64,000 nt of DNA from Enoplosus armatus. Lineage: Eukaryota; Chordata; Actinopteri; Centrarchiformes; Enoplosidae. Below are positions 1 to 17,000 of the stretch, piece by piece (positions within the stretch are counted from its first letter, which is position 1; every line of letters starts with the position of its first letter). Below the pieces are notes generated by a model. That model worked only from the letters and a program-made list of their open reading frames with translations, did not search any database and was not told the origin of the DNA. Position numbers and translations under genes: made by a program. Location of the stretch: positions 9,959,067 to 10,023,066 of the forward strand of contig NC_092203.1 of NCBI RefSeq assembly GCF_043641665.1, read 5' to 3'.

Positions 1-1145
1 CCAAAGTCAAGTGAGGCACAGAGCGAGGACTGTGAGTTTTTAATTATTCACGGCCGTACAACGTCATGATTACAGGTGCGTTACTATTTAAACATGTCCG
101 GTGATACCCAGCCCTATCCCCACCTTCACCCTCTGCCTGCTCTCCACCTGAAGGAGACTGCATGGAAGGATGAACTGACAATAACCAAGGCTCAGTGGCT
201 TTTAAAGCATTTTAGTTCTGTTCTTATACATTAATGATCTTTTCAACTGTTAAAACTAATCCAGCTTGAAAGCCAAAACTCAAAAAAAAAGAGCATTTCT
301 TACCGTTTGAAGCCTTGGTTTCTGCTGTTGGTTCACTTGTAATTTAACAACTGGCGTATGAGAAGTACCAACAGTCTCTGGTTCACTTCTCCAAAGCAAT
401 TTCCTTCCCTCTCTCCTGCTTTGTCTCCTTGTCTCCATGTTTTTTCTCTTTCTATTTGCATTTCTGTCCATTCCTCTCTGTCTCGTCTCGTCTGCAGCAG
501 TCCTGTGGTTGTCCTGCACCTTTCAGTCCCACTGCTGCTTCCTTTTTACTTCCTCTTACTCTACTTACTTTCTTTACTTCCCTTTTTTTTGTATGAATGA
601 GAAACAGGGTGTTGGTGAAAAAGCATGCATGACTTCCTCTTTAAAAACACGTGAAACACATGTTGTCTTGCATGAGTAAATCTGACAGTCTTTAACAAGA
701 TGCTTCATTCTTCTAAGTTACTTCACAGCCTGCATGCATCCTTTACTTCCTCCATTACTTTTCTTCCTTTCTACTTTCCTTGACCTCTTTCTCTACCTTT
801 CCTCTTTACTTCTTTTTGATTATTATTGGAAATTGGGTGAAATGTAAACAATAAACAAAAGTTTGCTGCAGAAAGCAGTTAGAAATTAAAGGTCATCAGT
901 TTTCCTCCTGCTTTTCTTGTTAATTATGAGCTTATAGAGAAGGCTGCAGTTCACCTCCTGTTTGTGTGAAAGGCCCATTCACACCTTATGGGCTTATTCA
1001 TAGCAATTAGTCTTGTGTCAGTGTGTCTCAGTGTGGGCAGACATGTTAAAAAGATTCATTATGTTTCTTTCCATTTCTAAACACTCACCTTTCCCTTCTT
1101 CCTTCTCTCCTCTTCCCTCCTTCTTTTGCCTTTCCTCTCCTCCAG
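1..1145 (+). other. als2: als2 intron sequence (no exon seen)
   Basis: I see no exon here. The stretch is AT- and pyrimidine-rich and ends in a long polypyrimidine tract (about 1080-1143) and a CAG acceptor that lead into the first recognisable alsin exon. The short open frames at 280-680 are low-complexity and have no family resemblance. The earlier exons of the gene (RCC1-like and DH domains) must lie upstream of the window. Confidence 0.6.
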
Positions 1146-6115
<4,970 letters not shown>

Positions 6116-6282
6116 GACGAGCGAGGCGGGGCGTCCTCTGTGATCTGCGTGCTGCCGTCCCACCTGCCATCACAGCCAATCACGGGGCCAGGATCAGTGA
6201 GGCTTCGGGGTGACGAGTGTGAGCGGCGGCCAATGGGAAGCGGAGGAGGTTGCCGACAGCGCCATCTGCTGAAGAGGGGACC

Positions 6283-6284
<2 letters not shown>

Positions 6285-6355
<71 letters not shown>
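6285..6355. repeat. (CA)n microsatellite in the als2 3' UTR
   Basis: About 35 CA dinucleotides lie 170 bp after the stop codon. Open frames reading through it (VCVCV or THTHT) are artefacts of the repeat. Confidence 0.98.
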
Positions 6356-6358
<3 letters not shown>

Positions 6359-8771
6359 TTGCCCTTTCAGTGGCCTCGACCGGCCTCTTATCCACAGATC
6401 ATGAAGGTGCACATCACTTCTGCTGCCAGAGATGCGCCACTTCATACCGTCCAGTGTGAAACAGCAGACTGACGTGACTTCCTGTGGGAAACCCTGACGT
6501 AGCGGACGTTGTTACCTGGTCGTACCTCCTTGTTTTAGTGCCAATGGGAGTGGCGTGTTCTCTGGTGTCTCTGCTCGCGGTCTGTGACACACCGGACCTC
6601 ATTTTCTTCCTTCAGAAGAATCAGTTTTTCAGCGTGAAAAACAACTTTTTGGCCGAGTGACGTGGTCCATCACAGTGAAAACTTTTCCTTTTCGGCCTTC
6701 AGTATTTGGGATCGTTTCACTTCTTGTTCTTCGCCTGACACCCACATGAAGACACGTTTTATTTAGTGTCTTTGTCAGCTGAGACAGCTAGCTCAGTGTT
6801 CGAATGGTTTCTTTAACCCAAAACACAAGTTCTTCAAGCCACAAGCAGTATTTTACGGTTTTACAAGAGAAAAGACTTGAATGAAAACTAGCTGGTTGGT
6901 TACTACCTGGTTTGATACTCTCTTTATACAACATCATGTACCGCATGCACTAAATGATGCTTACATTCTCCTGTTACACCAGCTGGCAGAGGAATACAGT
7001 TAAACCTAGTTAGTGGCTAAATTAGCCGGCTCTGACACCATCTTTGGCAGCCAACCAGCTACTCCAACTTTCCATTTTTATGTTGTGTCTCTGGGTCCCG
7101 GCTCCCGACGAATCATAGCACCCTAATGCAAAACCTGGCTGAGAAAATCGCCTCTTTTAATGCTTTGCAGGAACACAGAGCAAAAGCCAAGTTCAGTGAA
7201 AAGAGATGTTTTTCCGAGACAATCTGAGAGCCAGTTTTCAGTATTAATGAGTATTGACGCGTGCCGGCAAAATCTGAAAAAGTATGGGGTTAAAATTGGG
7301 GTCTTTAGCAGCAAAAAAAATGTATTGAAAAGTATCTTCAAAGTTGGTAAATGAGATTTTGTGACTTCATATCATCTGTGTGTTTCCCCCACAGAGATCA
7401 GCTGTATTCCCAGTGGAAAGGAAGAAATAGTCTGTATTCGTTGTATTGTTGGTGACACAGTGTTCGTTGCAGACAAACAACACCATTTGAAAGTCTTAAA
7501 ATCTGTTGATCTGTAAAATAATGAACGCGAGGTGCCTCTTCCTGCCGCAGGTGGTGTTTCAGCAGAGAGCCGGGCGGTCGGCTTAATGCAAACACTGTTT
7601 TTATAGATGTGATGCTCAAAGCTGATTCCCGGCGCCATCTGTTAATGCTAACTGTTCTTTTTTTAAACCATTTACAGCACTGTCAGACATTGTTGCTTAT
7701 TTGAGATTTGCGTCACACATGCCTGTTTATAAAAGGGCTTAAGAGGGGATTCAGAGCATGACCCAGCCTTTTTTTTTAAACATCATGGCTTTTGTTTTCT
7801 CAAATGGTTTAACAATATAAATGCCAGTCAGAGGCCTCTTTGTGAAGGGACTACATTTAGGTGAAGCTGCAGGATTCTGGAAAATCTAGCAACAGAAAAT
7901 TGGTGTCAAACGGTTTAATTTCATTTACAACAACTTTGCTCTTTTGCTGAGAAACCTAAACTGATGTAAGGTGGCGGTTTATTAAATTATGCTCATGTGT
8001 TATTTGGAAATGTTGGGAAAAGGCATTAATAATGAAACAATGCTTCAAACTGCAGTGAATCTCAGCAGGTACTGTGTCGTAAACATCTCAGTGTATCAGC
8101 ATTTTGAATGGGGCTTCGCTCATGCGCTCTTGTTACCGCTGAGACCGAATGTGCCTGACACTTAAAGAAGTGAAGCAACATTGTCTTTGTAACTGAGGAG
8201 TTCATTCCCAAAACGCTACGGACACACTTTAGCCCAAAAAAAAGAAAAAGAAAAGCTTTCCCCAGGTATTACACTATTTTGTCGACCAGAGAGTTTATGT
8301 TCTTTATTTGACTGACAAGACAATATGTTCTCATATCACTTAAGCTCCTCTTAACACAATCTGAAGGCTGCCACTTAAAATGAAGGAGAAAGTCGTTCTT
8401 ACACAACTGACATGCAAACCAAACCACTAAGGCATAACGGGACATTTATGGTAATGGTTGTACCCCAACTGACTCACTTACATGAAGTGCTATTTTAAAT
8501 CCAGACTGAACGGTTATAAATATAAACTGAAGATAATGTTTATAAGCTTATGTTGGGTTCATGTGACAACTGTTTAGTTAACTGACTGAACCTCAACACC
8601 TATGAAAACACCCCACACAGGTCATACTATTGCATTGTGTGTAAAATTAACTGTTTTGTCAATGGAGTTTGGTGTTTACTAGTTGAAATTTTGTGTTTCA
8701 GCTGGCTGACCCACCTGTGTGTCTTTTACATGATGTCAAATGTATTGTACCTCTAAATAACAACAAACGGC

Positions 8772-8777
8772 AATAAA
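8772..8777 (+). terminator. als2: Poly(A) signal, als2
   Basis: This is a canonical AATAAA in AT-rich sequence and the last one before the mpp4 upstream region. Confidence 0.5.
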
Positions 8778-9370
8778 CTAATTTGATGGACATTGCTAAG
8801 TAATCTGCTCTGACAGTTATGTTTGGTTCCTACTGAAAAAAACCCCCCTGTTTTTGGACAAAACAGGACAATAGAAGACGTCAAATTTTGCTCCTGGAAG
8901 TTGTGATTGGATAAATATATATCTTTTCATCCCAACATATTGTTTTTCAGCTGTAATTCTGCTGTAACTTCACACGAGTGCCAAATTTGTTGTCGAAGAA
9001 GAACAAAAAGAGCCACATTTCTTCACCCACGACAGCTAAAACAGACCCGATTTTAATGTCAGAGTTCTGTCTTCGCCTTCTCACCTGGAGGACATTTCTA
9101 TCCCTGACTTACATGTTTACCCACTTTAGATGACATTACTTCTGGTGATTTGTTAAATATGGAGCCTCGAAACTGACAAAATATGTTGTGAAAGGTTCAC
9201 TTGGCTGTTAAACTGACAAATCCTCTTGAGGGTTTGAATCAACCAACAAAGACATGTTTTGTTTTGTTTTTTATCAAGAGCAAAGAGATAATCTCAGTGT
9301 TTTGGGTTCAATAAGGCGTCTTAGGACTTCCGATGGAGGGAGGGGAGGTTTTGTTGGCTTTCCTTTGGAA

Positions 9371-9540
9371 TTAGATTACCAATCAGGAGATTACCGCCCT
9401 TCCTGACAGATTTTTTGGGCTTGAATAAAGAGACTAAAAGACTCTCCATTAACTCCAGCTGCTGAGGCAGATTAGCAGATCTTTTAATTACTCACTAAAG
9501 GCTCCTGCTGACTCTTCTCCCCTTAATTAACTCTCAGCTC
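9371..9540 (+). promoter_or_regulatory. Homeodomain-motif cluster upstream of mpp4
   Basis: GATTA occurs at 9374-9378, 9389-9393 and 9470-9474. TAATTA lies at 9485-9490 and TTAATTAA at 9533-9540. Two more GATTA lie at 9830-9834 and 9850-9854 next to the first non-coding exon. GATTA is the core of OTX/CRX sites, and MPP4 is known as a photoreceptor gene, so a retinal promoter or enhancer is plausible. Function is inferred only from motif density. Confidence 0.4.
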
Positions 9541-9650
9541 TGACCCTTTCTAAGAGCTGAAATCATGCAGACTTCCTCTAAGCTGTGAGTACAAACTGCA
9601 GCAGGATGTGCTCCTTCAGCTTGTCTCTCGTCTTCTGAAGTGACACCTAC

Positions 9651-9690
9651 TTTCTCTCTCTGTCTCTCTGTCTCTCTCTCTCTCTCTCTC
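9651..9690. repeat. (CT)n tract at the mpp4 promoter
   Basis: A CT-rich run (TCTCTGTCTCTC with variants) lies just before the presumed 5' exon. A second, shorter CT run lies at about 9861-9889. Such GAGA-type tracts are common at promoters. Confidence 0.85.
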
Positions 9691-9699
9691 CTCGGCCAG

Positions 9700-10045
9700 T
9701 CGCTGCTCCTCCTGCGTGCCGCTCACAGCTGAAAGAGTTAAGAAGATTTGGCAGCTCCGCGGCAACCAGCCAGCCGGTGAGGGAGGAACCGGCTTCCGGT
9801 GGCCAGAGGCAGGCGGCTCACTTGCCCGGGATTAAGTGGGATCGGGAGAGATTACAGCCCTCTCTCTCTCTCTCTCCCTCCCTCTCTCTTGTTCCCCGTA
9901 GCTCGATGAAAGCGTAGTGCTCCGTCCCGTCTCCGGGGAATATTTTCCCATCATATATACGTTTTCCTGCAACCGCATTGGTGCTTAAACCTGCAGGAGC
10001 TGGAGGATAAAAGCTTGTGTCATCCCTCAGGATTCAGACACAGAG
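9700..10045 (+). other. mpp4: mpp4 5' non-coding exon (approximate start)
   Basis: A GC-rich stretch ends at a good donor (CAGAG followed by gtgaga at 10046). It carries no start codon that continues into the coding exons. The next exon (10823-10922) contains the initiator. The transcription start is a guess. Confidence 0.45.
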
Positions 10046-10864
10046 GTGAGATGCATTGAATTGCTTTTTTTTCAATAGAGACAAGGGCTTGGAGGAAGGC
10101 CACAGGGATCATCCTCTTCCTCTACTTTAACTACAGAAACCTCTTGAGGATTATTTCTTACAAACAAACTTTTTAACTGTTATTTTTGCTTGAATACAGC
10201 TGTCATCTTTCCAATGTGTTTGTGATGGTCTGAACTTAGTTTATTAACCTGTTTAACAGTCAAATTGACCTAATGTAGGTTAAAATAACATTTTCCTAAA
10301 AATAAACAGCTTTTTGTGGATACTTCTGTTTGCTTTCCCCTGATGAGTCACCAGCCAGAGATTATGGGCTGCACATCTCTGTATTTACATCGCCGTCGCT
10401 CTTACGAGCTGCCGTGAAGTGTGCCATTAACCCCTGACCCCATTCACACTAACACAGTCATGGAGTTGTAACTGCACCTCCCTACCTGGCACGCTCACGG
10501 CTGGATTACTGACCAGGCTACTGGTGCCACAGAAGAGGCCCAGAAGTCTCGGTTGGTTTAATTTGATTAATTGCAAATTAAAGCAGATTCTGTATTATTA
10601 GCTGATCTTGCAGCCAAATCTCGTACAGGTTCCCTGTGTACAAATCTAGTTTTTTAGACTTTTATTATCTTATTTTATTTTGTACTAACATGGGGCACAT
10701 TCATGAATAAAATGTTGTTCAATGGAAAACACAGAAAACCTCAGTTAGTCTTTGTATATATTTATATATATTGTAATTGAAGTACTCAAAATATATAGCT
10801 GAGCTGTTTGTTCTGTTTCCAGGTCAGCGGGTGTTTGGGGTCAAAGGTCGGGGGTCCAGTGACC

Positions 10865-10998
10865 ATGAGGCAGGCGGTGGAGGCTCAGGTGTTGAACCCC
10901 CACTGTGAACTAGGAGAACACGGTCAGTAGGGGAAATTACATTTTACTACGTTAATATGCTACTTTAGCTTTCTTTATACACCCTTAATAATCCACTG

Positions 10999-11091
<93 letters not shown>

Positions 11092-14000
11092 GCAGGCCTG
11101 CGTCAGATCCTGACAGATGTGATTGAGGAGGTGAGGCAGTCAGTGAACCACGACATCGATGGAGCAGAGATCCTCCACAGTCTGCTGAACGCCTCCTGGC
11201 TGCAGTCGCTGCTCAAGGTCTGAAAGTTCACTTTATTCTTAACGAGCAAAATAATTAACATCAGTCATGATTTAGACATAGTGTCTCAAAGATTGATGAT
11301 ATATAACAGCCTCACAGTGTTTGAGGATAAATGAGCGTCTTAAATACTCACAAAAATACTGTAACTGTTGTCTTCAGGTTTATGAGTGTCTGCAAAGGTA
11401 CCTGAGAGATTCCCCAGCACCAGCTCTGGACTACGCTTCAGGACTTTCCCTCCAGGTTCCACTCATGTTCAATAATTTGTCTCTCACATTCATTTTGTAG
11501 AAGTCTTTTTTTTTAAATGTTGGATATACTGTTTCTGGTCTGTGCAGTTGCTGATCGACATCAGAGCGTTGCCAGGCTGCTCTGAAGAGGCCAAAGAGCT
11601 CTACCGTCTCCTGAGACAGCCACACCTGCAGGTGAGAAACCACGTCCAGTGATCCAATGTTAACCCTCTGGAGTCTATTTATCGGTGGATATACTGTCTT
11701 CTTTATATTAGCATGGCTTTAGTTCTACATCATGAACACACAAGCTGAGAAAACTGGTTGAAATTGCTGATTTCCTACATTTTTCTGCTGTAAATGGTGA
11801 AACATTTTTTTGAGTGATTATCACTAAAGATTTGTCTTTTTCCTTATCATTTTTGTTCAATTGACAAAATGATAAGTTGGACTTGAAGATGAGTTTGTGC
11901 AGAATAAAAAGGTGCCATGCACGAGGGGTGAGAACAGTTTAAAAGGCGGCAGAAATGTACCAAAATGAACCTGAACTGCTTCGTTATTTTGACCACCGGT
12001 GCAGCAGCTTTCCATCAAAACACCGCTTGATCTTCATGTTCGTAGGCTCTTCTCTCAGCTCATGATACGGTGGCCCAGAAGGACTATGAGCCGGTACTGC
12101 CACCGATGCCAGAGGATGTGCCGGACGATGAGGAGGCCACCAGGATCGTCTGCCTGGTCAAGAACAAGCAGCCTCTGGTGAGCTACACCGCTAAAGTCTC
12201 TTCATTACTCATCTAAAATGTAAGAATTGTTAAAATGTAAAAAATGCAAATGAAGTTTGGTTTATGATTTTCTGATTGATTAGATGGTGTTACAATTAGC
12301 GTGCCTGGGGCCTGAGTTCAGGCACCACCTGATCTGAAGATGAGGTCACATTTTGATGGGATCACCCGCCTTGTTATGCTTGAAAGTAAATTTTAATCCC
12401 TCTTTACAAAAACAGGCTTCCTGGGATCAGGGAAACCCGTCAGACAAACCTCTCTGAGCATAAAAATTGACTGTTGACTGTCCCTTTGAGATCGTTTGGA
12501 CTCAAGGCCATTATGGTCAATAATGGGACTTTTTCTTCTGCACATAAAACCTAAATGATCTGTGAGGCTTAACCAGCAGGGATAAGTAGGACAATATATT
12601 TTGTGATTTGGGTGACCCGTTAAACTGCCCCTAATATCTAAAAGTCAAATATTAATGTGTTTTTAATGGAATAAATAACACATTATCAATCGTGTCCTTG
12701 CCTGTAAACCCTGCGTACATTTCAGGATATAAACTGGAGCACAATAGAATTGCTATCCCAACACTGTGGAAGCAGATGCTCGTGGATATTTTAATATGTA
12801 GGCTTTTTTCTCTTTTTGCCAAATATATAATAACAGCTGACTGCATCCAACAGAGACCAGATGTTTGAATTTTATAATCTCTCATTTGAATAATTGTCTG
12901 TTAATGCTACAGATAATTTCCTTAACAGCAGAGACCACTGACAAAGAAGGATTTTTAAGAAAAACAAAATCGTTTGGAGACGTCAGTCATTTATTATCAA
13001 TATCTGCAAAATACTTATATACAAGTCTTCTGTTTGTCTTTTGGGTGTTTTATTATACAGCTCTTCCAACAGAAAGTACTGATAAGATTGTGAGAATGAC
13101 AAGTGTTCTCATCAATGAAGCAAATATTCAGTCTTTTAAACCTTGCATTTTTCCGATGGAAGTTCTGTATTGAACAGTTCCCTCTACTTTTGAGTGACTT
13201 TGTTGTCTCACAGCTCCACCAGAGAGTCGGGCTGCCGCTGCCCAGTGCGTCCTCCCCATATGCAAAAAGCTCCAGAGAGGGGATCCAGAGTCACTGGGAC
13301 ACCCTGAGGTGTCTGACCCGGCAGAGGCTTCACCGAGATGGTGCATTCAGGGTCCGGAGCCCTGCTGCAAGGAGCCTGGAGGTCAAGGATTCGTTGTGGT
13401 GTAGCGCTCGGAGAGGCAGCTACCCGCCAACTGAGCCGCCGTGTCATGCAGCAGCAGCTCGGCCTCCATCTCGCTATAAGCCAATGAGTAACTGTCAGAC
13501 GTGCTGCAGCAAGCCGGTGAGCCAGTGCAGAGTTTGTTACACCAACCTGCTCTGGGAGCAAAGCCTGAACCGCTCTGCGCCTTCGGTCTACAGCTCTGTT
13601 CTGATTGGTAAGAAAAGATCTGTTCATCCTCCGTCATTGCGTCCTCTTCCTCCATCATTCATCACAGCCACTCGTGACTTTTCATCGATTAACGATGTCT
13701 GTTTTTTCGTTGGAGACAACATCATTGAAGAGCTAGACAGCGGAGATGAGTCTGCAGATGCTGCGTCCCCCCCGCTTCCCACAGCCCGGCGGTGGACTAT
13801 GTCTCCCCCTTGTCTCACAGTACCCTACTACTCCAATGTAGATGACTACCTCCAGCCAGGACCTCGAAGCCAAAGCCCTCGCATCCGCACTGCTCCCCCA
13901 ACCCCCGTGCGCCCTCGCCGTGTGGTGGATTTGCCCCCGGTGCCCCCTGTGGAGCTCGCCAAGCAGGAGAGTCTGGACGAGCTGAGGACCACGGTGCAGC

Positions 14001-17000
14001 TGGCCGCCAGCTCCATGGAGAGCAGCACCAAAGACATCAAGCTCCTGGGGGAGAAGATGGCCGCCGCGACTGAACGCATGTCGGACACGGTGCAGGACAA
14101 CTCCCAGGCCTTGGCGCTCCTCACGCAGGTGGTGGACCGGCTGCAGACCCTCCTCGCCATCACCAGGACCGAGATGAATGCCCCAAAACCTGCAGTCGCA
14201 GAACAAGACGGCACACCCGAGAAAAGCCAAACACCGAAGAGTGAAGAGCCACGTCCATCCCTGACACACCAGTCCAGATGTTCCTTCCCCTCACTTCCTT
14301 CCTCCTCCTCCTCCAGCTCCCTCAGCAGCTCCCTGGAAGCTCCCTCCACCTCTCAGGGGACCAGCTCTCTGTCTGTACCTTGCCGCGGGTCACCCCGAAC
14401 CACCCCCAAAACCAAGAATGCCCCTTTGCCACTAAATAAGCACGTTCACGCTGAGCTCCAAGCGTCCAAGCACCTCCTGACCAACGGCCTGCTGGACGAG
14501 CCGAAGGAGACCTCCCTCGCCGTGAAAGGAGGTCCATCAAACCAGCGGAAGAAGAGGAGGAAGAAGGCGACATGAGAGACCCCGAAGAGTGTCCAAAGAG
14601 TGGACTTCTTGGGTCCTTTCAAGCCGTCTCCGCAGAGTGGCTGGCCTGCAAACCTGCACAGCGGTAGTTGACATTTATTTTGTATTTTTTGTTGCATTTC
14701 TCGTCGCTGTCTTCCGTCGAGTTGGACCATTTCATTCTGTCTCCTCACCAACGCTGTCTGATGCCTGCAGCCCTCATTTCATGGCTTCCCACCGACTCCA
14801 TCGACCTTATCTGTCTTCATTCGTGTGATTCGATCGGAGCTCCACGTGCTTCTCCTCCTCATTACAGCAGCTTTATTTATTCTGTTTTCATCTTTTTCTG
14901 TTGCAGGGAGCGACTATAAAGAGAAACGAGATCACAGGGGAGATTTTTGTTGCTCGGGTGATTCATGGAGGGCTGGCTGATCGAAGCGGTGAGCCGTTCC
15001 TCTCAAGGATAATGTTTATTGTTGAAGAACTACCCTTTTAAAAACTTTCATTGTGTTTAGAACAAAATAATCCCAGCTCAAAGGCAAACTACGAAGATGT
15101 GGTTTAAAGCTCTAAGCTGCTAAGTGGATCTTTGAGCTTTTATTATTTTGTTACAGACAAGAATGAAACTTTCCTGCTCACATTTTATTGTGTTTCCGCA
15201 CATTTTTGATCTTATTTATGCCCTCTAACCTAATTTATGTTGTATTATATTATATGTCAAGCTAAATCTGGCACACGAAAAGACATAATATATAAATGAG
15301 CAGATTGTGGTGACTTCTTTGTGTTTATGTTCGTGTGTAGGTCTGCTGCATGCAGGGGACCGGATCATAGAGGTGAATGGTTTTCCTGTGGATGGGATGG
15401 AACCTGAGCAAGTTATCCAAGTTGTGGTAGGTCATGTACTAAGACCATGAATTTTATTTTAATCCTATTATGTATATCCTTTTCCCTCCTCCATGTCTGC
15501 GGTCTTAAATGCCAAATCGTCTTCTCTGTCGCCGTCTTTCCAGACCTCTGAATCACCAGCTAATCCTCCACAACAAATTGAAAAAGCAAAAGGCATCACA
15601 GCCTCTCTAAAGGGCTTTATATCTGCTAATTAACCCATTTTGTTTCTTTTACAACCAATCAGCAAGCGAGGTCTCAGGGCACCATCATGTTCAAGGTCGT
15701 CCCCATCACAGAGAGGCCGGTCCACAACCAGACGATGGTAAGCCTCCTTCTATTCCTCTTTGTTTTAACCTCCTTTAAAAACGGCACATCATCACGATGA
15801 ACTGCCTTGTGTGGTGTTAGCTGTACGTGCGGGCCCTGGCCGACTACAGCCCCCAGCAGGACCCGACCATCCCCTGCGCCGACGCCGGTATGAGCTTCAG
15901 AAAAGGTGACGTCCTGGAGATCGTGGACCAGACGGACGCCCTCTGGTGGCAGGCCAAGAAACTGCCCTGCAACACGGCCTGCGCCGGCCTCATCCCCTCC
16001 ACCAACCTGCTCAAACGGTCAGGAGGGTTTGTTCATATTCACGGGGGTGTTATAATTAACAATAACTTTCCTTAAAACATCAGCAGAGTTTTAATTAAAA
16101 TCTGCCCGAAGGGTTTGCAAGAAACTTTGAACAACTATGTTGTTATTCAAAGTTTAAGCATGTTTCAAAGCTGATTTTTAAAAATCTGTTTCATCGAGTG
16201 TAGCTAACCAATAAGGAACTTTTTTATTCAGCAAATTAGTTGAGATTTGAAGAGTAAATCTTCCAGGCTGAGGTAGACTATTATAGATTAATCATTTCAG
16301 TCATTTTTTAAGCAAAAATGCCAACAACAATTGCCGGGTCCAGATTCTTAAATGGGAGAATTTTCTTATTTTATCAGTTTTATATCATTTAAAATTAAAT
16401 TTATTTGTTGACGTCTCTGGGATTTTATGATTTTAATTTTCAGTACTATCTTCTGACATTTTAAAGACTAATAGATTAGTTCAGAGGCAGCATTATGATT
16501 TGAAACGTTTATAAAGTTGCAGTCAGTATGTTGTGTGTGATGTGGCTGCATTTAAATCTGCATGTTGTAACAGGAAGCAGAGGGAGTTCTGGTGGTCTCA
16601 GTCTTATCAGCCACACGGCTGCATACAGACCTGTAAGTTCACCCGAATTTACTTTAACTTATCTCAGACTTTATCATGTAAAAGTCCAAATTAATTGACA
16701 ACTTGGTTTCACAATTGAGTTTCATTGTGTTTTACCCGACGCTTACTGAAGTGAGCACTGTGGAGGAAGGTAAGGAGACGTTCACGCTTTAGGCACTTGT
16801 AGGTGAATTAGCTCATTTGCCATTTAGCTTTTAAACTAAATGTTCTGTTACATAACTTTTTATTTCCATGTTTCACCCACAGAGGAAGACTTGATGGCCA
16901 TCGATGAGAAATGTGTGGAAGCAGGTAAAGCTTCACCTGTCACTTGTTGCTTTATTCACCTGTTTCACACACACACTTAACTAAACTTTGCTGTGTTTCA

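Larger units (their letters stand above)
6116..8777 (+). other. als2: als2 3' UTR (probable extent)
   Basis: No coding exon is visible between the alsin stop and the first good poly(A) signal, AATAAA at 8772-8777, so I take this as one long 3' UTR of up to about 2.7 kb. It starts with a GC-rich stretch and a CA microsatellite, then becomes AT-rich. An earlier cleavage site cannot be excluded. Confidence 0.55.

Noticed and set aside
12301..12327. GTGCCTG...CAGGCAC inverted repeat in mpp4 intron 6 as a possible small RNA
   Set aside because: Only 7-bp arms, far too short for a miRNA precursor; no further pairing seen.
13733..14349. Minus-strand open frames of 167 and 178 aa opposite the nested mpp4-intron frame
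   Set aside because: They are GC-rich shadows of the sense frame, with no splice signals or family features of their own.
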